Positions 26,401 through 36,206 of a DNA stretch of 64,000 nucleotides are shown piece after piece. Position numbers and translations under genes: made by a program. How positions within the stretch are numbered: the stretch's first letter is position 1; each line of letters opens with the position of its first letter. The stretch is from Mangrovicella endophytica (lineage in GTDB: Bacteria; Pseudomonadota; Alphaproteobacteria; Rhizobiales; Rhizobiaceae): positions 1 through 64,000 of the forward strand of contig NZ_PKMZ01000006.1 of NCBI RefSeq assembly GCF_002893625.1. The letters are read 5' to 3'. The notes under the pieces are model-generated. The model had not been told where the DNA came from, made no database searches, and saw only the letters and a list, made by a program, of their open reading frames with translations.

Positions 26401-26995
26401 GGCAGTCGTCCCCCGACGCCCGCAAACAACGCTGCGGTCGGCTCAACGGTTCTAAGTGTGAAATTCGAATTAAGAGGCGCGAAAGCCTACGTTCTGTTCA
26501 GGCCTGATCTTCCGTCAGGACATGCTGAACTCACTGAAATCGCGGGTCCGGCGACAATCATTGGAAAACATGAGTTGTCCCCGTCCTTTGTAGTTCTGTG
26601 CCCTTGTCGATGGGGAGAAACTACGAAACGCCGGGAAGGTCGGCAAGGCGAGTCGTGGCGGAATCGCCAAACGCGCATCGCCGGTGTGGCGGACTCGCAA
26701 TCCGTGTGGCGGGGGCTCGCGACGCAACAGACTGAGACTCTTGCGCTTCCTCGCAAGGACTGCCCCAGCGAAAGCCGCCGGAGGATAAATTTGAAAATTT
26801 TAAGGTCGGCCCGCTTGACTCAAGGGTGCCTGGAAAATTGCTTAGCCGACACTTTGTCCGGATCGGCGGACCTCGGACAACTAATTGAAAAATATAGAAT
26901 TTTTCTGCGAGTTGCGAATCCGGCAGAGGTGCCTATGGAATCACCATGAAAGATGAATGACAGCTCCGCTGCCGCCGCAACAAGCAGCAGGAATC
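26401..26995. other. AT-rich spacer between rpsT and rhodanese-dnaA, candidate origin region
   Basis: This long gap has no credible gene. It holds two AT-rich patches unlike the surrounding DNA, at about 26787-26811 (with AAATTT and AAAATTTT) and 26881-26907 (with GAAAAAT and ATTTTTC as an inverted repeat). An inverted repeat TTGTCCG 26854-26860 / CGGACAA 26874-26880 lies beside the second patch. TTGTCCCC at about 26574 is a similar element. No perfect DnaA box (TTATCCACA) was found, so the origin role is a guess based on position and composition. Confidence 0.35.
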
Positions 26996-27022
26996 AAAAA
27001 GGGCCCGGCACCGCCGAGCCCT
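26996..27022 (-). terminator. Rho-independent terminator of rpsT
   Basis: On the minus strand AGGGCTCGGC pairs with GCCGGGCCCT (27013-27022 and 27000-27009) with a three-base loop and one G-T pair, followed by TTTTTGATT. It ends the rpsT transcript. Confidence 0.85.
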
Positions 27023-27045
27023 TCGGAAAGGATGTGAGAGGGCGC

Positions 27046-27315
27046 TCAGGCGGCGCCGACAGCCTTCACCCGCTGTGCCAGGCGCGAGACCTTGCGCGAA
27101 GCGGTGTTCTTGTGAACGACGCCCTTGGAGGCAGCGCGCATCAGCTCCGGCTCGGCCGCGCGGAAAGCCGACTGCGCGGCATCCTTGTCGCCGGAGGCGA
27201 TCGCCTCCTCGACCTTGCGCAGGAAGGTGCGCACCCGCGAACGGCGGGACTTGTTGATCTCGGTGCGGCGGGCGATCTTGCGCGTGGCCTTTTTGGCCGA
27301 AGGCGTATTGGCCAT
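27046..27315 (-). CDS. rpsT: 30S ribosomal protein S20
   Basis: S20, 89 aa, binds 16S rRNA early in 30S assembly. It starts [38 protein letters not shown] and ends [18 protein letters not shown], a typical three-helix basic protein. The ATG at 27315 gives the standard length; the frame is open upstream to 27459, which would be the mRNA leader. A strong terminator follows. S20 next to dnaA is common in alphaproteobacteria. Confidence 0.96.
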   Translation of the reverse strand: MANTPSAKKATRKIARRTEINKSRRSRVRTFLRKVEEAIASGDKDAAQSAFRAAEPELMRAASKGVVHKNTASRKVSRLAQRVKAVGAA

Positions 27316-27522
27316 CGTGTCTGTCTCTCTCGTCTGTCCGTGTTCGTCGCCGGCCGGTGCCTGCATCCGCTGCCGGACACGCATGGGCCTTGCGGGCCGC
27401 GCCGGAAGACGCAGCCGAAGATCGAGCGCCCTTATAGGGATCGGCTCGACTGCCGTCAATATAGAGGAGGCCGCAACCGGCCGATCCTTTGAGCCCGCCG
27501 ATGATCGTCACGCGACTCTGCG

Positions 27523-28431
27523 TCAGCGCTGGCAGACCGGGCAGAAGAAAGTCGAACGGCCGGACTGCACGATTCGCGCCACGATCCCGCGGCAGCCCTC
27601 ACGCTGGCAGGGCTCTCCCTCCCTGTCATAGACGGCGAAGCGGTGCTGGAAGTAGCCGAGCGAGCCGTCCGCCTGGCGGTAGTCGCGCAAGGAGGAGCCG
27701 CCCGCCTCGATGGCGTCGGCGATCGTCTCTCTGATATGCAGCGTCAGATCGTCGAGCCGCTTGGTCGGGCGACCATCGGCGCGCACGATCGTCCCCGCCG
27801 CCCGGCGTGGGGACAGACGCGCGCGCCACAGCGCCTCGCACACATAGATGTTGCCGAGGCCGGCAATCGCGGTCTGATCGAGAAGTGCGGCCTTCAAGGG
27901 AGCGCTGCGGCCTTTGAGCAGCGGCGCCAGGGCTCCGCCCGAAAGAGCGTTGCCGGTCGGCTCGATACCGAGGCTTCTGAAGTGCGGATGCTCGGCAAGC
28001 CGCGCATGCTCGATCAGGGTCATGTAGCCGAAGCGGCGCGGATCGTTGAAGACGATGCGCAGCCGCCGGGCATCGGCGGTCACGATATGGAACAGCACGT
28101 GGTCATGCCGGCTGTCCTTGCTCCGCTCGTAGTGAAAGGCCCCGATCGCCTCGGCGCCCGGCTCGCCTTCCGAGATGTCCGCCTCGATCCGGAACGAGCC
28201 GGACATGCCGAGATGCATGGCGAGGACGAGGTCGCCGTCGAGTTCGGCGAGGAGGTACTTTGCCCGCCGCGCCAGCGCAGTGATGCGCCGCCCCACCAGC
28301 CGCCCGGCGAAATCATCGGGCAAGGGAAAGCGCAAGGTCTGCCGGTTGAGGGTGACGCGCTCGATGGTGGCGCCTTCCATCGCCGGTGCGAGGCCGCGCC
28401 GGACGGTTTCGACCTCTGGCAATTCCGGCAT
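27523..28431 (-). CDS. mutM: Formamidopyrimidine-DNA glycosylase
   Basis: MutM/Fpg removes 8-oxoguanine and formamidopyrimidines and nicks the abasic site. The protein is 302 aa, beginning with the catalytic [14 protein letters not shown], where Pro2 and Glu3 act after Met removal. The H2TH region has [20 protein letters not shown]. The C-terminal zinc finger uses Cys in CQREGCRG and FFCPVCQR. It is divergent from ubiE, with 132 bases between them. Confidence 0.96.
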   Translation of the reverse strand: MPELPEVETVRRGLAPAMEGATIERVTLNRQTLRFPLPDDFAGRLVGRRITALARRAKYLLAELDGDLVLAMHLGMSGSFRIEADISEGEPGAEAIGAFHYERSKDSRHDHVLFHIVTADARRLRIVFNDPRRFGYMTLIEHARLAEHPHFRSLGIEPTGNALSGGALAPLLKGRSAPLKAALLDQTAIAGLGNIYVCEALWRARLSPRRAAGTIVRADGRPTKRLDDLTLHIRETIADAIEAGGSSLRDYRQADGSLGYFQHRFAVYDREGEPCQREGCRGIVARIVQSGRSTFFCPVCQR

Positions 28432-28563
28432 AAATCGTTAAGTCCCGGGTGCAACGGATACGGTAAGCGCCGGCGAGCGGCGTATCGCGGCTGGACCAGC
28501 CGCTCTCTATATCCGCCTCGCGTCCGACCGGCGCAACGAGGCGGCGCAACAAAGGTGAGTGCC

Positions 28564-29343
28564 ATGGCGCAGATGCGTGTGACCCGGGCCGAGGCAATGG
28601 AGACGGCCTATGGCTTCTCGGCCGTCGGCGGCGGCGAGGAGAAGCAGGCGCGCGTCAACGAGGTCTTCCATCGCGTCGCCGAGCGCTACGACATCATGAA
28701 CGACCTGATGTCGGGCGGGCTTCATCGGGCCTGGAAGAGTGCCATGGTGGCCTGGCTTGGCCCCTCCAAACGCCCCGGCTGGCGCTTCATTGATGTGGCC
28801 GGCGGTACTGGCGACATCGCCTTCCGCATCGTCGAGGCGTCCGGCCGCAATGCGAAGGGTACTGTCCTCGACATCAATGCCTCGATGCTGGCCGTCGGGG
28901 CCGAACGCGCGGCCAAGCGCGGGCTCGATGCCAATCTGACCTTCGTCGAAGGCAATGCCGAGGCTCTGTCCCTGCCGGATTCCGCCTTCGACGCCTATAC
29001 GATCGCTTTCGGCATCCGCAACGTGCCGCGCATCGACAAGGCACTGGCCGAGGCCTACCGCGTGCTGAAGCCGGGCGGCCGCTTCCTGTGCCTCGAGTTC
29101 TCCGAGGTCGAGCTGCCGCTTCTCGACCGGCTTTATGACACCTGGTCCTTCAAGGCGATCCCGGCGATCGGCCAGCTTGTCGCCAAGGACCGCGAGTCCT
29201 ACGAGTATCTGGTGGAATCGATCCGCCGCTTCCCGAACCAGGCGAATTTCGAGGCGGCGATCCGCCGTGCGGGCTTTGAGCGCGTGACCCACCGCAATCT
29301 CTCCGGCGGCATCGCCGCCATTCATTCCGGCTGGAAGCTGTAA
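28564..29343 (+). CDS. ubiE: Ubiquinone/menaquinone C-methyltransferase UbiE
   Basis: UbiE methylates the ring carbon of the ubiquinone precursor using SAM. The protein is 259 aa with [22 protein letters not shown], motif [16 protein letters not shown] and the signature [26 protein letters not shown]. The ATG at 28564 follows AAAGGTGAG; the reading frame is open far upstream but that portion overlaps mutM. ubiB follows 42 bases downstream. Confidence 0.95.
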   Translation: MAQMRVTRAEAMETAYGFSAVGGGEEKQARVNEVFHRVAERYDIMNDLMSGGLHRAWKSAMVAWLGPSKRPGWRFIDVAGGTGDIAFRIVEASGRNAKGTVLDINASMLAVGAERAAKRGLDANLTFVEGNAEALSLPDSAFDAYTIAFGIRNVPRIDKALAEAYRVLKPGGRFLCLEFSEVELPLLDRLYDTWSFKAIPAIGQLVAKDRESYEYLVESIRRFPNQANFEAAIRRAGFERVTHRNLSGGIAAIHSGWKL

Positions 29344-29385
29344 GGCCGTGGTACACGGACGCAGGGCACCGCGTCGGCACCTTCC

Positions 29386-30975
29386 ATGAATCCGATCTCC
29401 GGCTCCTTTGCCCTTCTGCGCGCCGCCTTCGTGCTGGCGCGCGAGGGCGTCATCGAGGCGCTGCCGGCCGAAGGCCTGCCGCCGATGGCGCGGCTGGCGC
29501 ACCGCATCGCCACGCTGGTTGCCCGGCGCTCGGCTGACAACCGCGCGCGCTCCGAACGCCTGTCGCGGGCGCTGAACCGCCTCGGCCCCTCCTATGTGAA
29601 GCTCGGCCAGTTCCTGGCCACACGGCCTGACATCGTCGGCCAGGAGATTGCGCGCGAGCTGGAGCTCCTGCAGGATAAGGTGCCGCCATTCCCGCGCGAG
29701 GAAGCGATCGCCGAGATCGAGCTGTCGCTCGGCCGCACGGTCGGCGAGCTCTTCCTCGAATTCGGTGAGGTCGTCGGCGCGGCCTCGATCGCCCAGGTCC
29801 ACCGTGCGCGGGTGATGATGCCCGACGGCGGCGAGCGTACCGTTGCCGTCAAGGTCATCCGGCCGGGCATCCGCTCGCGCTTCCGTCATGATCTCGGCGT
29901 CTTCTATTTCGCCGCCCGGACGGCGGAGCGCTTCGTCTTTTCGCTGCGGCGGCTGCGGCCGGTCGCCATTGTCGACACGCTGGCCCAGTCCACCAAGATC
30001 GAGATGGATCTGCGGCTGGAGGCCGCCGCCTTCTCCGAGATGGGCGAGAACACGGCGGATGATCCGGGCTTCCGCGTTCCCTCCGTCGACTGGGAGCGCA
30101 CCGGGCGCGACGTCCTCACCATGGACTGGGTCGATGGCATCAAGATGAACGATGTCGCCGCGGCCGCCGCGGCCGGCCACGACATGCAGGCGCTTGGCGT
30201 CGCCGTGGTGCAGTCGTTCCTGCGCCATGCCATGCGCGACGGCTTCTTCCATGCCGACATGCATCCCGGCAATCTCTTCGTTGCGCCCGATGGCGCGATC
30301 GTCGCCGTCGATCTCGGCATCATGGGACGCCTCGATCCGCGACACCGGCGCTTCCTCGCCGAAATCCTCTACGGCTTCATCCGGAGGGACTATCGGCGCG
30401 TCGCCGAGGTGCATTTCGAGGCGGGCTATGTGCCGCGCCGGCATGATGTCGCGAGCTTCGCGCAGGCGATCCGCGCCATCGGCGAGCCGATCCACGGCCA
30501 GTCGGCCGAAACCATCTCGATGGCGCATCTCCTGACGCTGCTCTTCGAGGTGACCGAGCTCTTCGACATGGAAACGCAGCCGGAGCTGATCCTCCTGCAG
30601 AAGACGATGGTGGTCGTTGAAGGCGTGGCGCGCGCCTACGATCCGCGCTTCAACATGTGGGTCGCCGCCGAGCCGGTCGTCTCGGACTACATCATGGGGC
30701 AGCTCGGTCCGCGGGCGGCGCTGCGGGACGCGCGCGAAGGCCTGGAATCGCTGCGCCGCATCCTCTCGAGCATTCCGCAGGCCGCGACAGGGCTCGAGGC
30801 GCTGGCGGCGCAACTGCCGGATCTCGTCGAGAACGGCATCCGCATCGACGACAATGCGCTGCGGCGCCTTCAGACGGAGCGGCGGGGCAGTGTCCTCTCC
30901 GGGCGCATCGCCGAGTGGCTGATCGCCATTTCGCTGGTTGCCATCGCCGTGACGCTGGTTTTTGGCGGCGGCTGA
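29386..30975 (+). CDS. ubiB: Ubiquinone biosynthesis protein UbiB
   Basis: UbiB (529 aa) is an atypical kinase-like ATPase of the ABC1/ADCK family needed for ubiquinone synthesis. The characteristic KxGQ motif is present in SYVKLGQFLATRPD, the conserved Ala-rich loop AASIAQVHRARV follows, and HADMHPGNLFV and VDLGIMGRLD give the catalytic loop and metal site. A C-terminal hydrophobic helix (EWLIAISLVAIAVTLVFGGG) anchors it to the membrane. It forms a run with ubiE, coaBC and dut. Confidence 0.95.
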   Translation: MNPISGSFALLRAAFVLAREGVIEALPAEGLPPMARLAHRIATLVARRSADNRARSERLSRALNRLGPSYVKLGQFLATRPDIVGQEIARELELLQDKVPPFPREEAIAEIELSLGRTVGELFLEFGEVVGAASIAQVHRARVMMPDGGERTVAVKVIRPGIRSRFRHDLGVFYFAARTAERFVFSLRRLRPVAIVDTLAQSTKIEMDLRLEAAAFSEMGENTADDPGFRVPSVDWERTGRDVLTMDWVDGIKMNDVAAAAAAGHDMQALGVAVVQSFLRHAMRDGFFHADMHPGNLFVAPDGAIVAVDLGIMGRLDPRHRRFLAEILYGFIRRDYRRVAEVHFEAGYVPRRHDVASFAQAIRAIGEPIHGQSAETISMAHLLTLLFEVTELFDMETQPELILLQKTMVVVEGVARAYDPRFNMWVAAEPVVSDYIMGQLGPRAALRDAREGLESLRRILSSIPQAATGLEALAAQLPDLVENGIRIDDNALRRLQTERRGSVLSGRIAEWLIAISLVAIAVTLVFGGG

Positions 30976-31015
30976 CGATGCGGCGGACATTGGCGCAGCA
31001 GGGAAGGGCGGTCCG

Positions 31016-32230
31016 ATGACACTGGCGGAGAAGCGCATCCTCCTCGTCATCGGCGGCGGCATCGCCGCCTACAAGGTGCTGGACCTCATCCGCCGCCTGC
31101 GCGAGCGCGGCGCCGTGGTGATCCCGGTGATGACCCGCGCAGCGGCCGAGTTCGTCACCCCGCTCTCGGTCGGGGCGCTCGCGGCACACCGCGTCTATGC
31201 CGATCTCTTCGATCGCGAGGACGAGCAGGATGTCGGCCATATCCGGCTGGCGCGGGGCGCCGACGCCGTGATCGTGGCGCCGGCCACCGCCGACCTGATG
31301 GCGAAGCTCGCTGGCGGCCACGCTGACGATCTTGCCACCGCCATACTGCTGGCGACGCGCGCGCCGGTGCTGCTGGCGCCGGCGATGAACCCGGCCATGT
31401 GGGCGCACCCCGCGACGCTGCGCAACGCTGCGGCCCTGAAGGCCGACGGCATCAGCTTCGTCGGGCCCGCCGCCGGCGAAATGGCCGAATCCGGGGAGGC
31501 GGGGCTCGGCCGCATGGCGGAGCCGCTGGAGATCGTCGCGGCGGTGGAGGCGCTGACCGCCCCGGCCGACCGGCCTCTGGCAGGCCGGCACGTCATCGTC
31601 ACCTCCGGCCCGACGCATGAGCCGATCGACCCGGTCCGCTATATCGCCAACCGCTCCTCCGGCCGTCAGGGGCATGCGATCGCCGCCGCGCTGGCAAGGC
31701 TCGGCGCCCGGGTGACGCTGGTCAGCGGGCCCGTTTCGATCCCCGATCCGGCCGGCGTGTCCGTCCGCCATGTCGAGACCGCACGCGAGATGCTCGCCGC
31801 CGTCGAGGCGTCGCTGCCGGCGGATGCTGCAATCTTCGTTGCGGCCGTCGCGGATTGGCGGACAGTCGCGGAGGGCGATCGCAAGATCAAGAAGACGGCG
31901 GAGGGGCCGCCGGTGCTGGCGCTGACGGAGAACCCGGACATCCTCGCCACCATCGGCCGGGGTAGCCGCCGTCCGACCCTGGTGATCGGCTTTGCCGCCG
32001 AAACCAATGACCTTCTTGCCAATGCCGGGGCGAAGCTCCAGCGCAAGGGTGCCGACATCATCGTCGCCAACGATGTTTCAGCCGAGGGCGGCGTGATGGG
32101 TGGATCTGAGAACAGCGTGCATCTGGTGACGCACGAGGGCGTCGAGAGCTGGCCGCGCATGGACAAGCAGGCCGTGGCGGATCGGCTGGCAGCGCTCGTG
32201 GCCGCGCGCCTCACGGGAGGTGCGGCATGA
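31016..32230 (+). CDS. coaBC: Bifunctional phosphopantothenoylcysteine decarboxylase/synthetase CoaBC
   Basis: CoaBC (404 aa) makes 4'-phosphopantetheine in coenzyme A synthesis. The N-terminal flavoprotein CoaC half has [30 protein letters not shown] and [16 protein letters not shown]. The region normally holding an active-site Cys (ACGExGxGRM in E. coli) reads [16 protein letters not shown], lacking Cys; I recall this variant in other alphaproteobacteria. The CoaB half starts at about residue 190 with [22 protein letters not shown] and has FVAAVADWR and KIKK for CTP binding. The ATG at 31016 has GGGAAGGG upstream. Its stop overlaps dut by four bases. Confidence 0.94.
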   Translation: MTLAEKRILLVIGGGIAAYKVLDLIRRLRERGAVVIPVMTRAAAEFVTPLSVGALAAHRVYADLFDREDEQDVGHIRLARGADAVIVAPATADLMAKLAGGHADDLATAILLATRAPVLLAPAMNPAMWAHPATLRNAAALKADGISFVGPAAGEMAESGEAGLGRMAEPLEIVAAVEALTAPADRPLAGRHVIVTSGPTHEPIDPVRYIANRSSGRQGHAIAAALARLGARVTLVSGPVSIPDPAGVSVRHVETAREMLAAVEASLPADAAIFVAAVADWRTVAEGDRKIKKTAEGPPVLALTENPDILATIGRGSRRPTLVIGFAAETNDLLANAGAKLQRKGADIIVANDVSAEGGVMGGSENSVHLVTHEGVESWPRMDKQAVADRLAALVAARLTGGAA

Positions 32231-32676
32231 CGATGCCGCTCGTACACTGCCGACGGCTACCGCACGGTGCCGATCTGCCGCTGCCGGCCTATGAGACGGC
32301 TGGCGCTGCCGGCGCGGATCTGCGCGCCGCGCTCGGCGAGCCGCTGGTGATCGAGCCGGGCGCACGGGCGCTGGTGCCGTCCGGACTTGCCGTCGAGATA
32401 CCGCAGGGCTTCGAGATCCAGGTGCGGCCGCGCTCGGGGCTCGCGGCCAAGCACGGGGTGACGGTGCTCAATGCCCCGGGTACGATCGACAGCGATTATC
32501 GCGGCGAGCTGATGGCGATCCTCGTCAATCTCGGGCCGGAGCCCTTCACCATCCGGCACGGCGACCGCATCGCCCAGCTGGTGGTGGCGCCGGTGGTGCA
32601 GGCGAGCTTCGACGGGGCCGAAGCGCTGAGCGATACCGCCAGGGGCAGCGGCGGCTTTGGTTCGACGGGCCGCTGA
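32227..32676 (+). CDS. dut: Deoxyuridine 5'-triphosphate nucleotidohydrolase
   Basis: dUTPase (149 aa) hydrolyses dUTP to dUMP, keeping uracil out of DNA. All five trimeric dUTPase motifs can be seen: [36 protein letters not shown] and the C-terminal flexible arm [10 protein letters not shown]. It overlaps the coaBC stop by ATGA, the common coaBC-dut arrangement. Confidence 0.96.
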   Translation: MTMPLVHCRRLPHGADLPLPAYETAGAAGADLRAALGEPLVIEPGARALVPSGLAVEIPQGFEIQVRPRSGLAAKHGVTVLNAPGTIDSDYRGELMAILVNLGPEPFTIRHGDRIAQLVVAPVVQASFDGAEALSDTARGSGGFGSTGR

Positions 32677-32804
32677 AGACCCCACTCCGCACGGCGGCGG
32701 TTCAAACGATGCCGACGCGAAGCCGAATGATCTCACGATGGGCGCGACGCGGCCCTCTGTGTTTCGGCGCTGCTGCCCTGCGGACCCTTAGCCTTGCACC
32801 ACCC

Positions 32805-33659
32805 TCAGCCCTGGACCACGCGCAGCGCCGGTGCCCGTCGTTCCGTATGGTCGGTCCGGACAGGCGTCGCCCAGCGGGTGTTCCCCGGGCCGCGCGCCGG
32901 GCGACCGGCCTCAGGCGTGACGGCTTCGAGCTCGACGCGGTTCCGTCCGTTCGCCTTCGCCTTGTAGAGCGCCTTGTCGGCACTGCGATAAAGGATGTCG
33001 AAGGGCAGCGGCTGATGAAAGGACACGCCGCCGATGCTGATCGAGAGCGGCACCGGCGCGCGCGCCGAGCCGACGCTGAGGCGGTTCACGGCAGCGCGCA
33101 GCCGCTCGGCCACCTTCTCGGCTTCCTTGCCGGTGGCGCCGCGCAGGAAGACGGCGAACTCCTCGCCGCCGATGCGTCCGACGATGTCGTCGGCGCGCAG
33201 CGACGTCTTCAGCACCGTCGCGATGGCGACGAGCGCCTTGTCGCCGGTGGCATGGCCGAGCTTGTCGTTGATGCGCTTGAAGTGGTCGGCATCGACGATC
33301 AGCAGCGTATGCCCGGCCCCATCGTCACCGCGCCGCCAGGCCGAGCGGATCGCCTGCGTCGCGAGCTGACGGAAGGCCACGCGGTTGAGGAGATGGGTCA
33401 GCCCGTCCGTCGTCGCCGCCTCGAACAGCCCGCTATTGGCGCTCGACAGGCGCCAAATCCGCTGCATGAAGAAGAGGCCGTGCACGGCACCGACGATGGC
33501 GGAGATGGTGAAGGCGAACTGGAAGGCTTCGGCGGCGACCTCGGTCCCCCGCGAGGCAAAGAGGCTGTAGCCGCCGATGGCGCCGCCGATCGTCGTCAGT
33601 GCGAAGATCAGCAGGAATTCCAGACCGGTCGACTTCAGGATCTGTCGCTGCGGGTTCAT
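32805..33659 (-). CDS. Membrane-bound GGDEF diguanylate cyclase
   Basis: A 284-residue cyclic-di-GMP synthase. Two membrane helices lie at about residues 13-34 and 49-69, with no recognisable sensor domain. The GGDEF domain starts near residue 85 with [12 protein letters not shown]. The active site reads GGEEF, an active variant, and the product-inhibition site RADD lies exactly five residues before it. The substrate loop [17 protein letters not shown] is intact, so the enzyme should be active and feedback-inhibited. The C-terminal 40 residues are low-complexity. A TTAA-N7-TTAA box lies about 47 bases upstream, suggesting cell-cycle control by CtrA. It converges with dut. Confidence 0.92.
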   Translation of the reverse strand: MNPQRQILKSTGLEFLLIFALTTIGGAIGGYSLFASRGTEVAAEAFQFAFTISAIVGAVHGLFFMQRIWRLSSANSGLFEAATTDGLTHLLNRVAFRQLATQAIRSAWRRGDDGAGHTLLIVDADHFKRINDKLGHATGDKALVAIATVLKTSLRADDIVGRIGGEEFAVFLRGATGKEAEKVAERLRAAVNRLSVGSARAPVPLSISIGGVSFHQPLPFDILYRSADKALYKAKANGRNRVELEAVTPEAGRPARGPGNTRWATPVRTDHTERRAPALRVVQG

Positions 33660-33705
33660 TGGCGAGCCTTCGCTATTGCGCTGTATCGACAGTGGATTTG
33701 CCGTC

Positions 33706-33720
33706 TTAAGCAGCCCTTAA
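33706..33720. promoter_or_regulatory. CtrA-like box, TTAA-N7-TTAA
   Basis: TTAA at 33706-33709 and TTAA at 33717-33720 with seven bases between match the canonical CtrA motif of alphaproteobacteria. It lies 47 bases upstream of the diguanylate cyclase start and 285 bases from cysK. The rest of the 345-base spacer (33660-34004) holds nothing else I recognise. Confidence 0.5.
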
Positions 33721-34004
33721 GAGGGAACTCTCGTTTTAGGACATCTGCGAGTCCGTGCAGCGGATGGCCGCGGCATGCTGCCGCGCCTCTGTCGGCCGGT
33801 GGCTCTCGTCCGATTATCCATCAGGAGATGCACCGGTGCCCTCCGCGCGGTGAGGACGGCCGGGAGCACGGTTTTCCCTCCAGGGGCTGCCGATTGGACG
33901 GAGCGTTCTCGGCAAGCGCCATCGCGCGCACTACCTTTGATTGGATGAATGGCCGCATCTCGCGAGGCGGATCGGCGGCGTCGAAGGGGAAGGAGCGAAC
34001 AGCC

Positions 34005-35030
34005 ATGGACAAGCCTGTCAGCGATCGTCCGGCACGCACGCATGGACGTGGCCGCATTTACGATTCCATCGTCGACACGATCGGCGACACGCCGCTGGTG
34101 CGGCTGGACAAGCTGGCGAAGGAGACGGGCGTGAAGGCCAATCTCATCGCCAAGCTCGAATTCTTCAACCCGATCGCCAGCGTCAAGGATCGCATCGGCG
34201 TTGCGATGATCGAGAAGCTCGAGGCGGACGGGCGCATCGAACCGGGCAAGACGACGCTGATCGAGCCGACCTCGGGCAATACAGGCATCGCGCTCGCCTT
34301 CGCCGCGGCGGCCAAAGGCTACCGGCTGATCCTGACCATGCCGGAGACGATGTCGGTGGAGCGGCGCAAGATGCTGCGCCTGCTCGGCGCCGACCTCGTT
34401 CTGACCGAAGGGCCGAAGGGCATGAAGGGCGCCATTGCCAAGGCCGAGGAGCTCGTCGCCGAGATCCCGGACGCGGTGATTCCGCAGCAGTTCGAGAACC
34501 CTGCCAACCCCGAGATCCACCGCGTCACCACGGCGGAGGAGATCTGGAACGACACGGGCGGCAAGATCGACATCTTCGTGTCCGGCATCGGCACCGGCGG
34601 CACGATCACCGGTGCGGGACAGGTGCTGAAGTCACGCAATCCGGACCTGAAGATCATCGCGGTCGAGCCGGCTGCATCGCCAGTGCTGTCCGGCGGCAAT
34701 CCCGGGCCGCACAAGATCCAGGGTATCGGCGCGGGTTTCGCCCCGAAGGTCCTCGACCAGGGCATCTATGACGAGGTGGTGCAGGTCACGAACGAGGAGT
34801 CCTTCGAGAACGCCCGTCTGGTGGCGCGGCTGGAGGGCGTGCCGGTCGGCATCTCGTCCGGCGCGGCGCTGACGGCCGCGATCAAGGTCGGCCGACGCGA
34901 CGAGAATGCCGGCAAGAACCTCGTGGTCATCATCCCCTCCTTCGCCGAGCGCTACCTGTCGACAGCCCTGTTCGAGGGGCTGACCGAAGACAGCTCGCAG
35001 GAGCCTGCAAAGCCCGCCGCGCAGATCTGA
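34005..35030 (+). CDS. cysK: Cysteine synthase A
   Basis: O-acetylserine sulfhydrylase (341 aa), a PLP enzyme making cysteine from O-acetylserine and sulfide. The PLP lysine is in [11 protein letters not shown], phosphate-binding residues are in [14 protein letters not shown], and [14 protein letters not shown] forms the second PLP loop. It has an N-terminal extension of about 15 residues and an unusual C-terminal tail rich in Ser, Glu and Pro. The ATG at 34005 has AAGGAG upstream; the very long open frame before it (from 32709) is antisense to the cyclase gene and is not coding. Confidence 0.93.
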   Translation: MDKPVSDRPARTHGRGRIYDSIVDTIGDTPLVRLDKLAKETGVKANLIAKLEFFNPIASVKDRIGVAMIEKLEADGRIEPGKTTLIEPTSGNTGIALAFAAAAKGYRLILTMPETMSVERRKMLRLLGADLVLTEGPKGMKGAIAKAEELVAEIPDAVIPQQFENPANPEIHRVTTAEEIWNDTGGKIDIFVSGIGTGGTITGAGQVLKSRNPDLKIIAVEPAASPVLSGGNPGPHKIQGIGAGFAPKVLDQGIYDEVVQVTNEESFENARLVARLEGVPVGISSGAALTAAIKVGRRDENAGKNLVVIIPSFAERYLSTALFEGLTEDSSQEPAKPAAQI

Positions 35031-35215
35031 CCGCAGGTCGGCCGCCACGAGGCGGCATCACTGCAGACGAGTGCGTCGGCGCTTTGCGCCGGCCGCTCAC
35101 TATGGCGCATCTCAGGTCTGCGCATGCGTGCGGTTGACCGAGCGGCTCTCCGGCCCAAGTTGAGGCTCGCCGGCGGTGCGTCCGCCGGCCCTGTCGCTGC
35201 AGATGCCGGAATGCC

Positions 35216-36148
35216 ATGCCGATCGAAGCCATCGAATCCTCGCAGACGCTGCTGCGCACCCTGACCGCGCAGGCCGCCGTCTTCCTGCCGAACCTTCTTG
35301 TCGCGATCGTCACGCTCGTCGTCGGCTTCACCATCGCGGGCTGGCTGGCACGGCTGGTGACGCGCGCACTCGGAACCTCCGCCAAGCTGGATGAGACGAT
35401 CCGTCAGCCGCTGGTCGCGATCGTCCGCTACGTCGTCATCGTTCTGGCACTGATCATCGCGCTGACGCAGGTCGGGGTGCAGGTCACCTCGCTCTTCGCT
35501 ATCCTCGGCGCCGCAGGTCTCGCCGTCGGCCTCGCGCTCCAGGGCACGCTCACCAACATCGCCGCCGGCATCATGCTTCTGTGGCTTCGGCCGTTCCGCA
35601 TCGGCGATTATATCGAGACCTCGCAGTTCAGCGGCCGCGTGCGTGAGATCGGCCTCTTCGTCTGCCATCTCGAAACCTTCGACGGCATCTTCGTCTTTGC
35701 GCCGAACTCGACGCTGTGGAACGTCTGGATGCGCAACCACTCGCGGGCCGCGGCGCGTCTCCTCGCCTGGTCGGTGACGCTGCCTCGCAGCGTGCCCTTC
35801 GAGGAAGCGCGCGCGCTTCTCACCTCCGGCTGGCCGAAGAACGGGGCGGCGGGGCAGCTTTCAGAGCCGCTCGCCTTTCTGGATCAGCTGAACGCCGACA
35901 CGCAGGTGATCCTCTTTCGCGCCGAGGTAAAGGAGGGCTCCACCGCCGCGGCGCAACGCATGACCGGCGAGACGATCCGCCAGCTGTTCGTGGAGCGGTT
36001 CGGCTCCGAAGGCGAGCCGAAGGAGATCAAGCGGGTTCTGCCGGGCGACGGCGATCCGTCGCGCTTTCTTGGCCGCGATGAGGCGCCGAAAGCGAATGCT
36101 CAGCTCGTCAACGATCGGCCGGAGGCGGCCCGCCAGGGCATGGTCTGA
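35216..36148 (+). CDS. MscS-family mechanosensitive ion channel
   Basis: A small-conductance mechanosensitive channel of 310 aa. Membrane helices lie at about residues 23-43 and 62-85, and the pore helix TM3 reads LGAAGLAVGLALQGTLTNIAAGIML near 98-122. The beta domain follows with RIGDYIETSQFSGRVREIGLF and FAPNSTLWN. The C-terminal cytoplasmic part is shorter than in some paralogues, with a charged tail. It releases ions during hypo-osmotic shock. Transcription appears monocistronic. Confidence 0.92.
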   Translation: MPIEAIESSQTLLRTLTAQAAVFLPNLLVAIVTLVVGFTIAGWLARLVTRALGTSAKLDETIRQPLVAIVRYVVIVLALIIALTQVGVQVTSLFAILGAAGLAVGLALQGTLTNIAAGIMLLWLRPFRIGDYIETSQFSGRVREIGLFVCHLETFDGIFVFAPNSTLWNVWMRNHSRAAARLLAWSVTLPRSVPFEEARALLTSGWPKNGAAGQLSEPLAFLDQLNADTQVILFRAEVKEGSTAAAQRMTGETIRQLFVERFGSEGEPKEIKRVLPGDGDPSRFLGRDEAPKANAQLVNDRPEAARQGMV

Positions 36149-36162
36149 CAGGCTTCGGCAAG

Positions 36163-36200
36163 ACGGCCCCCAACTCGCCGGTGAAGGCTCTAGGGGCCGT
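36163..36200. terminator. Hairpin between mscS-type gene and GFA gene
   Basis: ACGGCCCC at 36163-36170 pairs with GGGGCCGT at 36193-36200 across a 22-base loop in the convergent spacer. There is no T-run, so termination is only suggested by position. Confidence 0.3.
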
Positions 36201-36206
36201 TGCCCC

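Noticed and set aside
25970-26446. Extension of the dnaA frame upstream of 25969
   Set aside because: This part is another frame of the rhodanese gene, Arg-rich and unlike DnaA.
28507-31062. An 851-codon open frame on the minus strand
   Set aside because: It is antisense to ubiE and ubiB, has Arg/Gly/Asp-rich composition without family motifs, and reflects the high GC at third codon positions.
32709-34004. A long in-frame extension upstream of cysK
   Set aside because: It is antisense to the diguanylate cyclase, and the cysteine synthase homology and ribosome binding site begin only at 34005.
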